Positions 46,980 to 58,890 of a stretch of 64,000 bases of DNA are shown here, piece after piece. The notes under the pieces were generated by a model. It was not told the origin of the DNA. It saw only the letters and a list, made by a program, of their open reading frames with translations, and made no database searches. This DNA is from Deroplatys truncata. Lineage: Eukaryota > Arthropoda > Insecta > Mantodea > Mantidae. How positions within the stretch are numbered: position 1 is the stretch's first letter; each line of letters begins with the position of its first letter. The stretch covers positions 497,788,190 through 497,852,189 of the forward strand of contig CM060990.1 in NCBI GenBank assembly GCA_030765065.1, given 5' to 3'. A program made the position numbers and the translations under genes.

Positions 46980-48204
46980 GGGGTTGCAAGGTCTAGCACA
47001 ATGGATGATGGTATGTGGCACATGCTTTAAGGAGAGGTTTCTTTCCTGGCATGTAACCTTCCGTGCATACTTCTTCTGGAAGGAGGGGGTGGACATAGGA
47101 GCATCCGGGGACACACTGTATGAAACAATAGGGACCCCACTGTGCCACCCTTCATACTTTCTCGCATTATCCCTTCTTCTGGGACATTCAAGGAAATTAA
47201 ATGGGAAATAAGCAATGTTAGAAGTGAAGTCAAAGAAAATAACAGAACTCAGGACAGAAAAGAGAAAGTAAGTTCACATTTCTTCAGGCAAGGAGCACAG
47301 TCGCCTAGATATAGAAACCATTATGTCATTAGGAATAGATACAGAGGTCCAGTTCCTAGATCAGAAACACAGTGAGAAATACTTAAGAATTTAGATGCAA
47401 ATAAAGTTATATTAAGTGAGTAAGATAGGACTAGAATTGCTTTCAAAAGAGTTAAGACAAAGGCAGAAAAATGTAGGTCCAAAAGGAAAGAAAGAAAGCA
47501 TAAGTGGGAACCTGGGATAGATAATAAGTTCAAAACTGTAAAAATTTAGTCAAGCAGAAAGCAGTGAAAGAGAAATGCAGCGAACTTAACAAAATTAGAA
47601 TCAGTGCTTCCTAGATTCAGGTGAGCCATAGCATAGCAACAAGGGAAGGTACAGCATTATAATAATAATCAGAGAGACATATTTTGGAGTTTTGAGATTG
47701 CTCCATGCCAAAGTAAGGTTGGTAGGAGTAGTAATATGTAGGTGGAGCTTGAGTTAACATAAGGGCGTACAATTCTAATCAGACACACATTTGTGACACT
47801 CTCTCTTGAGAATTAGTCACTTAATCTGGTGATTATTTGTGTGTTATTTTAAGCGCTCAGTAATGTGCTAGTGTGAATAAGATTTAGTGGCCATCGTGAG
47901 GGTTTTGCCAGAAAGCATTTTAAAGACTCATGGCAAGTTACACTTCTAGTTTCCTTATTGCGGAAAGAGTTATTTGAAACCATAAAGTTGATACTGCAGA
48001 AGTTAACAGGTTTAATAAGTATTGTAGTTTCGAGTGCTATGATTCATAATCAGTTTCATTCTTTATTTTCAAACAGTCGGCAACTCGCTTCAATAGCAAT
48101 ATTCGTTCACATAAATTTCTCAGTCAATTTAAATTGGTGTTATTCTTCACATTACATTACGAATTCTGAGAAAGTACTCATAGCTCTAACACTGGAGCAG
48201 TTGG
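46980..48204. other. intron DNA, unrecognised
   Basis: No supported gene. Around 47400-47530 the plus strand reads KRVKTKAEKCRSKRKERKHK, which could be a scrap of a gypsy integrase C-terminus, but I cannot support that. Confidence 0.3.
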
Positions 48205-48450
48205 CACACGAGACAACAGAACGAGCTACAAGATAATGAAAACAGCATCAGAAGCAGGTAAAGTATACTGCTTCAAAATTGTCGTACCATCACATGAGAC
48301 AGCAGAACGAGCTACGAGATAACAGCATCAGAAGCAGGTGAAGAATACTGCTTCACAATTGTCGTACCATCACACGAGACAACAGAACAAACTACAAGAT
48401 AATGACATCAAAAGCAGGTAAAGCATACTGCTTCAAAATTGTTGCACCAT
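48205..48450 (+). repeat. three tandem ~80-bp repeats
   Basis: Units at 48205-48290 (86 bp), 48291-48370 (80 bp) and 48371-48450 (80 bp). Each begins CACA(C/T)GAGACA(A/G)CAGAAC and ends with a CTGCTTCA(A/C)AATTGT block and a final CACCAT or TACCAT. They are about 90 percent identical. Confidence 0.95.
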
Positions 48451-49010
48451 AGCACGGCTATAAAAATTCAGATAATATAGTACGTTATTAGTCTGTAGCT
48501 CACTATTCCATGCATTTTAAAGAAACTGTTCTGGAAAGAAGCTCAACAATAACAGCAAGTTTATTGAATAAAAAGTGATTTCTAAAACCACTTCCCTACT
48601 TTCAGTAAACAATCCTAAATTAATCATTGTAAATGTTCGGACCATATTTTTACCCCCAGATTTATGTTCTCTTAATTTTCAATGGAGCTTTCACAGTAAG
48701 ACATACAGTTTTAACATTATCACTGTCATTGTCATGTATGATAACTGTGTAGAGGAAAAAGGGCTGTCAGAACTTCTGCAGTGACAAATGCAAAGTTACT
48801 CCATAATCAAAATGTGTTTGCATGATGAAGAAAGAACTAAATGTTGGCTAAGCAGGTAGTTGCGAATAAACATACTTATCGTTTACTAAGGTCAAGTTAT
48901 CTCTACATCACATATGCAAGCATTTGAAATCTGTCTTACTTAACAAAAATGTACCTGGTACACAGAGAAATCAATATTACTTGGAAGTAATGAAGTACTA
49001 AAGCCCATGA
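48451..49010. other. AT-rich intron DNA left of the second gypsy element
   Basis: Nothing recognised. Confidence 0.4.
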
Positions 49011-49494
49011 TGTGGCATGTGCACAGATAATATTGATAAGACGCTCTCTGGGCACCGAAGGACGGCAGTTTGTCTGTGAGTAGGGGTGAGTCAGGGGAAA
49101 CAGTGTCAAGGTGGGGATAGCGTTACTGACGCCCGAGTTGGCGTGGCTTTTTGTAACAGTCAGTAAGTAAGCTTCGAGTGAGACAGACGGGAAACTGCTA
49201 AAGCACGATGTCCTCGTCGGCAGGCAATGGGCAAAGGTATGTGAGTATTTAATTTCATTTAATAAACGGTGTTCCATCCACGTTTGGAAGTCTTAATTAT
49301 GGTAGAATAGAATCTTTCCTCTCCCTTAAGCCAGGCATTGTGTTGGTGTAGCAATTATTTTGGAATTTAACTTTAGCTGCGTCCCTCGTCGTTAGCTCGT
49401 AATTTGAAGTTCTTTGTTTGATTTAACGATCCCTCTCGCAAGCGAGTAGCTCCCCTCTGTAGTTGAAAAATAATATAAAGAGAGGCATACGACA
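49011..49494 (+). repeat. 5' LTR of the second gypsy element
   Basis: 484 bp, TGTGGCATGTGCACAG to GGCATACGACA, TG...CA ends. Directly after it comes ATTGGTGTGAGGCACCAGG; the TGGTGT start may be part of a primer-binding site, but I cannot name the tRNA. Confidence 0.95.
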
Positions 49495-50616
49495 ATTGGT
49501 GTGAGGCACCAGGCAGAGTTTGGTTTGTTGTGAGATTTTCAAGTGTAAATTTTTTTTTCCCTCTGAAATGTAACGGTTTGTGGTCCTCCACGTGGTCGCG
49601 AAAAATCTAAATTTGTTTCTGGCTTAAGGGTAAGGATTTTTATGCTTTAATTTGTGATTCTCTTATTCTAAATTTTGTCACTATAATATCTGAAAGTCTG
49701 GTTTCTAAATTTTAATTTTGAGTTCATTTTTGCATTTTTCCCATTGTCTGCCGGCGTGACGCTAAAACTTCTGACTCCATTTTCCTCCTATTTTGGCTTC
49801 ATTTCCTTTAAATTGTATTGCTGTGCTAAGTGGTTCGTGCTGGTTATTTTCAAATATATTTTTGTGGAAGTTGAGTTGTGAAACGAGTGAGATAACGAGC
49901 GAGATATTTGTATCTTTGAAAATGTGCTCGTCACGTGTTGGCCATCTAGGTGAAAATCTTGTTTTCTGTGCTTATTAGCAGTGGTTCTGGAAACTTATAA
50001 CTTTATATTCCAGTGATTGTGATTTCTAGCTGTTTACTATACTTTTGTGGGACATTTTTCGTGTAACTTTTATGTACGCACGTGTGTTATGTAATTCCCG
50101 CGTGGTCATGCATTTCAGCAATAATTTTAGCTTGTGAAACCAGTCTTCCTCAGCACGTGTTTTGGCGCGTTTATTTGCGTGTGTATATCAGGTCAGATAC
50201 ATTTGTTTTAAGAAAAAAAAGAGAAGGAATTTTTTTTTTGTGCTACGTCTAAATTGCAAGTCTGTATTCTGCTCCTTTTGAGATAATGTTAGCGGTGGTC
50301 ACAGTAGGTGTGACGTGGTTTTTTAACTTTCAGTTCGAGGTTTCTCACTGAAGCTATCATTTTGTTTTCTTCCATGTGTTCATTCTGATTAAAAATCTTG
50401 GTATTGTGTCCAAGTGGCTTGTGTAGTTCGTATGTTGGTATAATTTTCTGATATTTCGCCGCGGGCGCTTAATTGTATTCTTTCTGGAACTGTTTTATTT
50501 GGCTATGTTCTGATCTTGCTACTTACATTCATGTGACGCTATAAGTGTTTAGTTTGGTGTAATCTGTATCGCTTTGTCATACTGTTTATTTACTGGTTAT
50601 CTTTTGTGCTGCAATC

Positions 50617-51670
50617 ATGCCTAAGCGACGTACTGGCCAGAAATCTGATATAGCAATTGCTCCAGTTAGCGAGCACAGTGAAGTAGAATCTATGTCCAGT
50701 GTTAGTACGCCTGTTGTTACTCGGTTACTAGCGATGTCTAATCTGCCTGTCGTGGCCAGTGCAACGCAGTCAGCTGTCTGTCGCCTGGTCATTGACCCCT
50801 CTTACTTTGAGAATTCCAGCAGGTTGTCGGCGCATGAATTTCTGCAGAACTTTGAAATGGTCGCTGCTGCTAATGTCTGGTCAGAAGAAATGAAATTGAA
50901 ATGCTTTCCATGCTATTTACGAGATACTGCTGCATCATGGTTTCAAACTTTTCGCCATCGGCACCCTCACCATGATTGGGTTTTCTTGTCTACACAATTT
51001 CTAAATGCATTTCATAACAAACCAGAGTGATATTCTGGAAATGAAACTCAGACAGCGGGTACAGTTGGATGATGAACCTGTTATTAGTTACATCTATGAC
51101 GTGCTATCTTTATGTGACCAAGTCAACCCAGCTATGTTGCAGTTGGAACAAATTAAACACTTGCTTAAAGGTCTTAGACCTCTGTATGTACAATCTTTAT
51201 TGCCATTAAATCCTCAAACTGTTGATGAGGTAATACAAATCATTCGACGAGTGGACAAAGCACAGTTTTACATGCAGAACCGTGAACATCTAGTGTCTGC
51301 TCAATCTCAGGCTGCAGTGGTTACGCCACCCTCTGTTCTATTCAATAATGCATCTGTTCCTGCTGTTACTTTACCAGCCTCTCCTCAGCCTTCTCAGGCT
51401 TCTTCTCTTGTGGGCGTACCTATCGATCCTATGCATCAGCTGATTGATCGTGTGGAACAGTTATGTAACAGAGTTAACCAGTTTCAGTTACCATCTCCGG
51501 AGAGAACTTCACAGCATTCACAGCTTCCACGGTCATCTGACTTCAACCGGAGGGATCCACCCGTCACCTGCTATAGATGCAACAGGCAGGGCCACCTGGC
51601 TCGCTTTTGCCGGAGCCGCCTCCCGCAGTCAAAAAACGACTCGCGCCGAGCCTCATACGACGAGACGTAG
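50617..51670 (+). pseudogene. gypsy gag, one frameshift
   Basis: Structural polyprotein that forms the particle. It starts at ATG 50617 (MPKRRTGQKSDIAIAPVSEH) after a 1.1-kb leader. Capsid landmarks include PSYFENSSRLSAHEFLQNFE and AASWFQTFRHRHPHHDW, then the frame breaks: the first part stops at 51028-51030 and the rest continues from about 51005 in another frame (SDILEMKLRQRVQLDDEPV), consistent with a single-base indel near 51025. The C-terminus carries a CCHC zinc knuckle, CYRCNRQGHLARFCR (51570-51614), which binds element RNA. Gag ends at 51668-51670 and overlaps pol, which lies in the -1 frame. Confidence 0.92.
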
Positions 51671-53529
51671 CAGCACCACCACCGCCCACCAACATGGCTG
51701 CACCTCAACGGGATGTGTCTGCATTATCAGGTCAGATCTTGCAAGTTACTGGTCGTATTGCCCAGACAGAGCTCTCCATCTTGCTCGATACAGGAAGCGC
51801 AGTGAGTATTGTGAATGCTGTACATGTTCTTGACCATTCTACATTAAAACCTATAGAGATGATGCTCCGCACTGCAGGAAACAAGTTACTTGATGCGCCT
51901 TACCACACTGTGTTAGATTTCCATATTAATGATGTTCTTTTTCAGGAGGATGTGCTAGTTGTGAAAGATTTGTCCCATGATTTAATTTTAGGCAATGACT
52001 TTTTGCAGACCCATGATGTTATAATTGACTATGCACATAATCTGATAACCCTGAAATCTTCTAAGAATGATGCGTTCAGTATACCAATAACCCTAACACA
52101 AGGACCTTTTGTTGATATGGCAGTAAACCCTCTTCAAGATAATGATTGTGCAGATTCTGGTGTTAAAATGGCAGTTATGAATGATGTTAAAATTCCACCC
52201 CTGTCTACATGCTATATATCAGTTAAGCCTTTGTCAGCCATTAGCAATGAGGTTATGTTTGAACCTGCTCTTAACATAATGCAAAAGAAGAATCTTTCCA
52301 TTCCACCGTTATTGTGTCATTCTGCCTCTGAACTTACTATTCCAGTGCATAATAATACTTCAGTTCCACAAACATTGTTTGCAAATACAGTCTTAGCCAA
52401 AGCTTATGATGTTGCACTCGTTCAGAGTAATTCTGTTTTATCATCTGATGTTACTCCTCTGCCAGCTCCAAATTGTAATTTTAATGTTAATGGTAAACTC
52501 CTGGAAAGCCAAAAGGCTGACTTACATGCTTTGTTATTGAAATATAGTGATCTTTTTGCCACAACATTACAAGAACTTGGTACTACGGATGTTGCAGAAT
52601 TTGATATCAAAGTAAATGACCCTAAGCCAATTAAGCAAAGACCATATAGAGTTCCCCATAAACAAAAGGAAATTATTGCTGAGCAAGTTAAAGAGATGCA
52701 AGATGCTGGTATTATCAAGGAATCACAGTCCTCCTGGGCTTCTCCTGTAGTACTTGTCAAAAAGAAAGATGGCTCCATGAGATTTTGTGTCGACTATAGA
52801 AAATTGAATGCTGTTACAGAGACCACCTCTTTCCCTTTACCATTGATAGATGATTTGTTAAGTTATTTGGGGGAGGCTAAATGGTTTGTCTCATTAGATT
52901 TACTGTCAGCATACTTTCAGGTACCTATTGCAGAGGATAGCCAGAAGTACACCTCTTTTGTTACTTTTCAGGGTCAATATCAATTTACACGCTTGAGTTT
53001 TGGGTTGGCAAATGCCCCTAGGTTTTTCAGTTACATCGCAGACAAGTTGTTAGGCGATTTGAATTTTAAAAAGGCTATTGCATATCTGGATGACATTGTT
53101 GTCTTTGCTAAAACCTTTGAGGAGTTGTTACAAAATCTTGAGGCTGTTTTTCAACGTCTGGATCACCACAAGTTTAAACTCAAACCAGAAAAATGTTTCT
53201 TCGCCATGCAAAAGATCAAACTCTTAGGCTTTGAAGTTTCTAAAGATGGCATTTCACCTGATTCTGACAAAGTTGTTTCCATTCAAAATTTGCCTCATCC
53301 TAAAAATGTTCGAGATGTGAGAAAAGTTTTGGGATTGTTTAATTTTTACAGGAAATTCATCAAGGACTATGCTAATATTGCTCAACCACTAATTCAGTTG
53401 ACTAGGAAGAATCAAAGTTTTATTTGGGGATCTGATCAGCAAACTGCATTTCAAAATTTGAAAGACTTATTAGTTTCGGCCCGTCTTAGCTCACTATACT
53501 CCTGGTGCTTATACCGAACTACACTCTGA
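51577..53529 (+). pseudogene. gypsy pol, first part (protease, reverse transcriptase)
   Basis: A 650-codon open frame in -1 register to gag; the in-frame ATG at 51577 is probably not a real start, since translation would enter at 51631-51637. Protease: LLDTGSAVS with the catalytic Asp at residue 71 (51787), flap and LILGNDFLQTHDVI downstream. Reverse transcriptase: KQRPYRVPHKQKEII, FCVDYRKLNAVTETTSFPLP, SLDLLSAYFQVPIAED, FGLANAPRFF, and the catalytic YLDD at 503-506 (53083). The thumb and connection reach VRDVRKVLGLFNFYRKFIKD. The frame ends at 53529 because of a single-base indel near 53495-53510, just before the RNase H HSDAS motif. Otherwise catalytic residues are intact. Confidence 0.95.
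51631..51637 (+). promoter_or_regulatory. -1 ribosomal frameshift heptamer A AAA AAC
   Basis: In the gag frame the codons read TCA AAA AAC, placing A_AAA_AAC exactly in X_XXY_YYZ register, 31 bases before the gag stop and inside the gag/pol overlap. Pol is in the -1 frame and open through this point. CTCGCGCCGAG (51641-51651) just downstream could form a short stem. Confidence 0.82.
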
Positions 53530-55201
53530 TGCCAGTGGACTAGGGGTTGCCTCAGTGTTGTATCAGAAGATTGATAATGTGTTGAAACCAGTGGGCTATG
53601 CTTCGAGGACACTATCTAAATGTGAACGTAATTACAGTGTTCCTGAGTTGGAATTGTTGGCCATCCTGTTTGGACTTACCCACTTCCGCAGTTTTGTTTA
53701 TGGCTACAAGGTTCATATTGTATCTGATCATCACTCCCTTTGTTATTTAAATAATTTGAAAGATTTGACTGGGCGTTTGGCACGATGGAGTTTGAAATTG
53801 CAAGAGTTTGATTACACCATTTCTTATAAATCTGGCAAGAAACATCATGATGCTGATACTCTATCGAGATTTCCTGTGTTACAACCTACAGAAAGTGATC
53901 TTGAACAGCTTGAAGAACTTCCCACATGTTTGCTGTCATCAGTTGAAGTTGCTGACCACCAGAAGAAAGATACTGGGTTACTTGAGCTTATTAATGCTCT
54001 CCATGATCCTCCGTCGGCCCCTGCTAAGCTTCAGAGACAAGTTTCCAACTACACACTCAAACCAGGTGTTCTTTATCGTAAAAATGCTGGCTCCACTGGC
54101 CCTCTCCATCTGCTGGTTATTCCAGAAGCTCTAAAACATGAAATTCTTTCTTCATGTCACGATGATCCTCTTTCAGGCCACTTAGGATTCTCAAAAACAT
54201 TTGCCAAAATTCACTCCAGGTATTACTGGATTGGGATGAAGAAAGATATTGAACATTTTGTACGAACCTGTCCCAGCTGTCAAACAAGAAAAGGACCGAA
54301 GAATCAGAAACCAGCAGGCTTATTACAACCAATTCCGGTTACATCTGTAGGCGAGCGGTGGGGTATTGATTTGCTTGGGCCTCTCCCACGCTCAAATTCT
54401 GGACACAAGTATGTTGTCGTTGTGACCGAGTATGCTTCTCGCTGGGTCGAGTCTGCGTCGCTTTCTTCAGCAACAATCCCTCAAGTTGCTAAATTTATTT
54501 TGCATAACATCATCTGTAAGCATGGAGCCCCTGCTGCCTTGTTATCTGATCGTGGCTCAGTTTTCTTAAGTGAGGTGACACAAGAATTGTTGAGATCTTT
54601 ATCAGTGTCCTCCAATTTCACCAGTGCTTATCATCCAGCTTGCAACGGACTTACTGAAAGATTTAACCAAACCCTCTTAAATATGCTCAGCCATTTTGTG
54701 GACAATAATCAGAAGAATTGGGACTCAATTTTGCCCTATGTCATCTTTTCGTATAACTCAAGTGTCCAAGAGTCTACTAAATTTTCACCCTTTTTCTTGA
54801 TATATGGTCGAGAACCTTCTTTACCTAACCAGGTTCAGCTACAAGCTATGTCTAATGACCTTTTTGTGAGACAGACGTTGCAAGAGATTCAGAAGGCACG
54901 GGAGGTTGCTGTTGCTAACATTACAAAGCAGCAGGTGAAGCAAAAAGAAGCATTTGATGCTAAACACAGGGATGTGGTTTATAATGTAGGTCAATTAGTT
55001 AAATTTTTCACTCCCATTAGGAAGAAAGGTAAATGTACAAAGTTGCTACATAGATATTTTGGCCCTTTTGAAATTATCCGACAGATCACTCCCGTTACCT
55101 ACCTTGTTGGTCGACCTCATGCTCCCCGTACCAAACATCAGAGTGTTCATGTGTCACGCCTTTACCCTTACTATGATCCTGTGGGTCCTTATAAACTGTG
55201 A
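53510..55201 (+). pseudogene. gypsy pol, second part (RNase H, integrase)
   Basis: Continues pol in the next frame to the stop at 55199-55201. RNase H: LHSDASGLGVASVLYQK (about 53520-53570), PELELLAILFGLTHFRSF, and VSDHHSLCYLNN. Integrase: the zinc-binding HDDPLSGH...CPSCQTRKG (54160-54295), then the DD35E core with Asp in WGIDLLGPLP (about 54367), Asp in LLSDRGSVFL (54548) and Glu in NGLTERFNQTL (about 54655), 35 residues after the second Asp. The C-terminal domain reads VVYNVGQLVKFFTPIRKKG and FGPFEIIRQITPVTYLVG and ends near VSRLYPYYDP. All integrase catalytic residues are present. Only the upstream frameshift separates it from the first part. Confidence 0.95.
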
Positions 55202-57457
55202 AGTCTGAGGTTGTGATGCTTAATTAAGCTTTGCTTTTAGGAATGTGTGATATTAATGTCTCTGCTAAATTAAAAGTGTATTATTATTGTGGGTGTAACT
55301 TAAATTTTGAATTATGTTTTGGGAATTGCAAATTATTTGGTTTGTTTTGTTGTGTTATGCTGCAGGAATGTGTTTCATGTGTACTATGTGCTTAATTGAG
55401 CTTTCATTTTCAGGAATGTTCTGTGACAATATTGTTTTGAGTAATGATGTGATGTTTTGTTGCATTCGATTTGATTTGATATGATGTGATTTGATTTGAC
55501 TCGATTTGATTTTGGGTTTCATAATGATGCTGTGATTTTTATTTGCAGAAAATTGTTGCATGAATAGTGTGTGTATTTGAGGTTATGTGATATATGTGAG
55601 ATTTGCCTCGGTGGGAGTGCCAAAGAATAACCCCGATGGCGTAGTGTGAGGTTATGTGAGAAATATTAGTTGAGATTTGCCTCGGTGGATGTGCGTAAGA
55701 GTAACCCCGACGGTGCTAATGTGAGAGATGAGATGAGGAGAGATGAGAAGAGATGAGAGGATGTCAGCTTCGGTGGAAGTGCCACAGTGTAACCCCGACA
55801 GTTGTTGTATGAATGTGTTGATTTTTCAGGAGGGCTACATGTACCTGGAAAGTTGATGTGATGTGATGATTTCAGAGATTTTGGCTTATTGGTGTTGCTG
55901 TAACGTGCCCAGTATAGCGTGTGTGATGAATTCACACGAGAGATTAAATGGATGGAAAAGATTGTAATGTGAATAATTTTTTTTTCTGTTTATGCAACAA
56001 GTTTATTACCATCTTAGATAGCAAATTTTAATACCAACTGTTTTCCAGCTTAATTTTCATTTGGAGGATGTGGATGCAACAGTATAATGTCATGTTATTT
56101 GTGCCATTCCTGAAATTTTAATGTGATTTCTTGAAGGTTATGCCTATGTTAGATGTTTTGAATTTGCAGCATGGTAAATGAGACACGTCAGTGAAGATGT
56201 TTTGTTTTGAAGAGAAAATTGAAAGTTGAGATAAAGATGTTAATGACTGCAGTAATGATGCTGATGATGATGATGATTATGATTGAGTTGATGATAATAA
56301 TGAGATGAGGAAGATAGTACTGTGGACGAGAAACTGTATTAGTGACAAGAGTATGACAATAGTAGTTGAAAGCATGTCACGTGGCGTAGTTTGGAGATGT
56401 ATTGTGGATGTATTTTGAGGTTTGTAGTAATGCATACAGTAGTTTGAGTAGCTAGCTAAGTGAGTGTTGTGTGTAATTTGGACCATGGTCAGTGTGAATG
56501 AGTTCATTTCATTGTCATGTGTGATTGTCTTGTAAGTGCACTTATTTTCTTTTGTTAGTGATACCAGCTGGTTATTAAGATTTAATATTGGGATCCCAAA
56601 TAAGGTTATGTTTTTCTGTCATGTTAATGTATTCTGAGTCTGTTTTACTGTTTTATTTGGATTGTGAAGCATTGTGAGTTAAATTTTGGATGGCAATTCT
56701 CTATAAAATTTAGTTCTTATGCCAATTTGTACTTATTTTTTTTCTCTTTCTTTGCCCATGTCAAAAGAATGTTAGTGCAAACTTTTCAACCTTTCAAATA
56801 TTTAATTGTACATGACATACCGTTCTTTTTATGTGTGATTGTTTGTTGGAGCACCCTTTTTATTGTTTGGTGGTTTTGTTCTAGTATTTTGCTGTGGCGG
56901 AGCTCGAGAGCATCCAGGAGTACCCCCGTGGCACACCAGAAGTCAAGAAACACCACAGGGACGCTGTCGGGCAGCCACTACACTGCCGTGGCATAAGGAG
57001 CCACTATTTTGGGGGGGCAGTCCAAGCCAGCGACTGCCCACCCTGTTGTCATCACCAGAGACCTGCAGTGATGATTCTACACCAGGACAAATCGTCGTTG
57101 TGGGCACATTAAAATCACCCACAAACAGTTCCAGCAGACCATCGATATTTTTCGCAGTGTAGTGTGCGTGTGAACTGAGGCAGCGTGGTGTGTGTGCGTG
57201 TGCGGGGTGCTCAAGTATAAGTGCAGTAACAATATTAGTCGATAAGCACTTAAGTTTCTCGAGACTCCACATCGCCCAGTAACATTGTGTCGTCGTCTGG
57301 GTGCTTATCACACATGTATATTATTCTGTTATATTTTGGTGCATCACACATGTTTAATTCTTTTTATTATGTATGTCATTTGTGTTATTTAATATCTCTT
57401 ATTGTATTTATTTTCCTTGTGTCGACGAGGGCGTCGACTTCGGTGGCCAGGGGGAGA
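55202..57457 (+). other. long 3' noncoding region of the gypsy element
   Basis: 2.26 kb between the pol stop and the 3' LTR with no env-like or other credible coding sequence. The first 800 bases are T/G-rich (GATTTGATTTGA-type text at 55465-55510) and hold three spaced copies of a CTCGGTGG...AACCCCGA motif (55600-55641, 55673-55717, 55765-55801) with self-complementary ends. The last 500 bases are GC-richer. Confidence 0.7.
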
Positions 57458-57939
57458 TGTGGCATGTGCACAGATAATATTGATAAGACGCTCTCTGGGC
57501 ACCGAAGCACGGCAGCTTGTCTGTGAGTAGGGGTGAGTCAGGGGAAAGTGTCAAGGTGGGGATAGCGTTACTGATGCCCGAGTTGGCGTGGCTTTTTGTA
57601 ACAGTCAGTAAGTAAGCTTCGAGTGAGACAGACGGGAAACTGCTAAAGCACAATGTCCTCGTCGGCAAGCAATGGGCAAAGGTATGCGAGTATTTAATTT
57701 CATTTAATAAACGGTGTTCCATCCACGTTTGGAAGTCTTAATTATGGTAGAATAGAATCTTTCCTCTCCCTTAAGCCAGGCATTGTGTTGGTGTAGCAAT
57801 TATTTTGGAATTTAACTTTAGCTGCGTCCTTCGTCGTTGCCTCGTAATTTGAAGTTCTTTGTTTGATTTAACGATCCCTCTCGCAAGCGAGTAGCTCCCC
57901 CCTGTAGTTGAAAAATAATATAAAGAGAGGCATACGACA
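57458..57939 (+). repeat. 3' LTR of the second gypsy element
   Basis: 482 bp; same ends as 49011-49494, about 2 percent divergent with a 2-bp deletion near 57546. Host sequence resumes at about 57940. Confidence 0.95.
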
Positions 57940-58890
57940 ATATTTGTACCCCTGGTTCTCAATGTGTTAAAAGAACTATAAATCTGGAACAGGCAAATAT
58001 TTATGCAGTGCCCATCAACAATGTCATTGTTACTTTTGCGGGTTGCATTTTATGTTACCCAAGATGTTGTATTGCTGTGTGCCTATTGTGATTGAATTAT
58101 CATGTGAATCTTACTGTCATTGTGTTTGCTGACAGCCTTATAATCCTGCTAAATAGTGATCTTGTGATATTTTGCAACATGTGTCTGAACAGTTGAAATG
58201 AACAATTAATATAATTAAAGAAAAGATGGTTAGTAAAGTTTGAGAAGCTTTAGTAAGAACAACAACTTAATTTGTTACCAACTTCTTTTTAGAATTCAAC
58301 TAATGCAAAACTTGTTTCTTGTATTTTCTTATAGTACCTCTAAAGAACACATAAAAGGAAGATCAACATTTTTGGAAACTGTAATGTACAAGTAGGAATC
58401 CATTTAAAACAAAATTTGTTATGTAAAGCACACACACATTGCCAACTGATACTTGCTTTCACCATTCTAAGAGTGATACACTGCTTTCATCTAAATGGGA
58501 AGGAAGATATACAACAGATGGCAATGGAATTGGAATCCAGAAAATTTCTGGATTATCATCCAAATGTGCTAACAAGATATTGGAGGTAGTTAAGCTGCTG
58601 TTTGGCCAATTTTGCTTCTCTTGCACATGAATACAGTAATATTATGATGCTTTTTATACTTGCACAACTACAAAAGAGCATAAGCAGTTGTAAGGGCATG
58701 CAATAATAAGAGGAAAACAAAAAGACATTTATACCAAATTATTTCTTATTCTACAAGGCTCAACTGTAATTTTGCTATAATAAATTACTGCAGTAGTTAG
58801 GTGTTTTAATTAATTAGCAAGCAGTATAAATATATGTAGTCTGAAGCTTTCTGCATTCTTCCATAAATATGTACCCATTATCATACTCAC
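57940..58890. other. intron DNA between gypsy element and host exon
   Basis: AT-rich; begins the ~50-kb intron right after the host donor site (58890 leftward). No feature recognised. Confidence 0.45.

Larger units (their letters stand above)
49011..57939 (+). mobile_element. near-complete gypsy LTR retrotransposon
   Basis: An 8.9-kb plus-strand element: LTRs 49011-49494 and 57458-57939, a 1.1-kb leader, gag, overlapping pol in the -1 frame, a 2.26-kb 3' noncoding region, and a purine tract GGCCAGGGGGAGA directly before the 3' LTR (57445-57457). The domain order PR-RT-RNaseH-IN is that of the Ty3/gypsy group. LTRs differ by about 11 substitutions and one 2-bp gap over 484 bp, so it is fairly young. 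Two single-base frameshifts inactivate it. No matching target duplication: flanks are CATGA and ATATT. Confidence 0.95.

Noticed and set aside
47142-47560. Gypsy integrase fragment
   Set aside because: Only a basic stretch resembling the family; no catalytic or zinc motif, so not supported.
51444-51833. 129-codon ORF overlapping gag and pol
   Set aside because: It reads the third frame of the gag/pol overlap; the zinc knuckle and protease lie in the other two.
55202-57457. env gene in the second gypsy element
   Set aside because: Only short unrelated frames, no signal peptide or transmembrane pattern of useful length.
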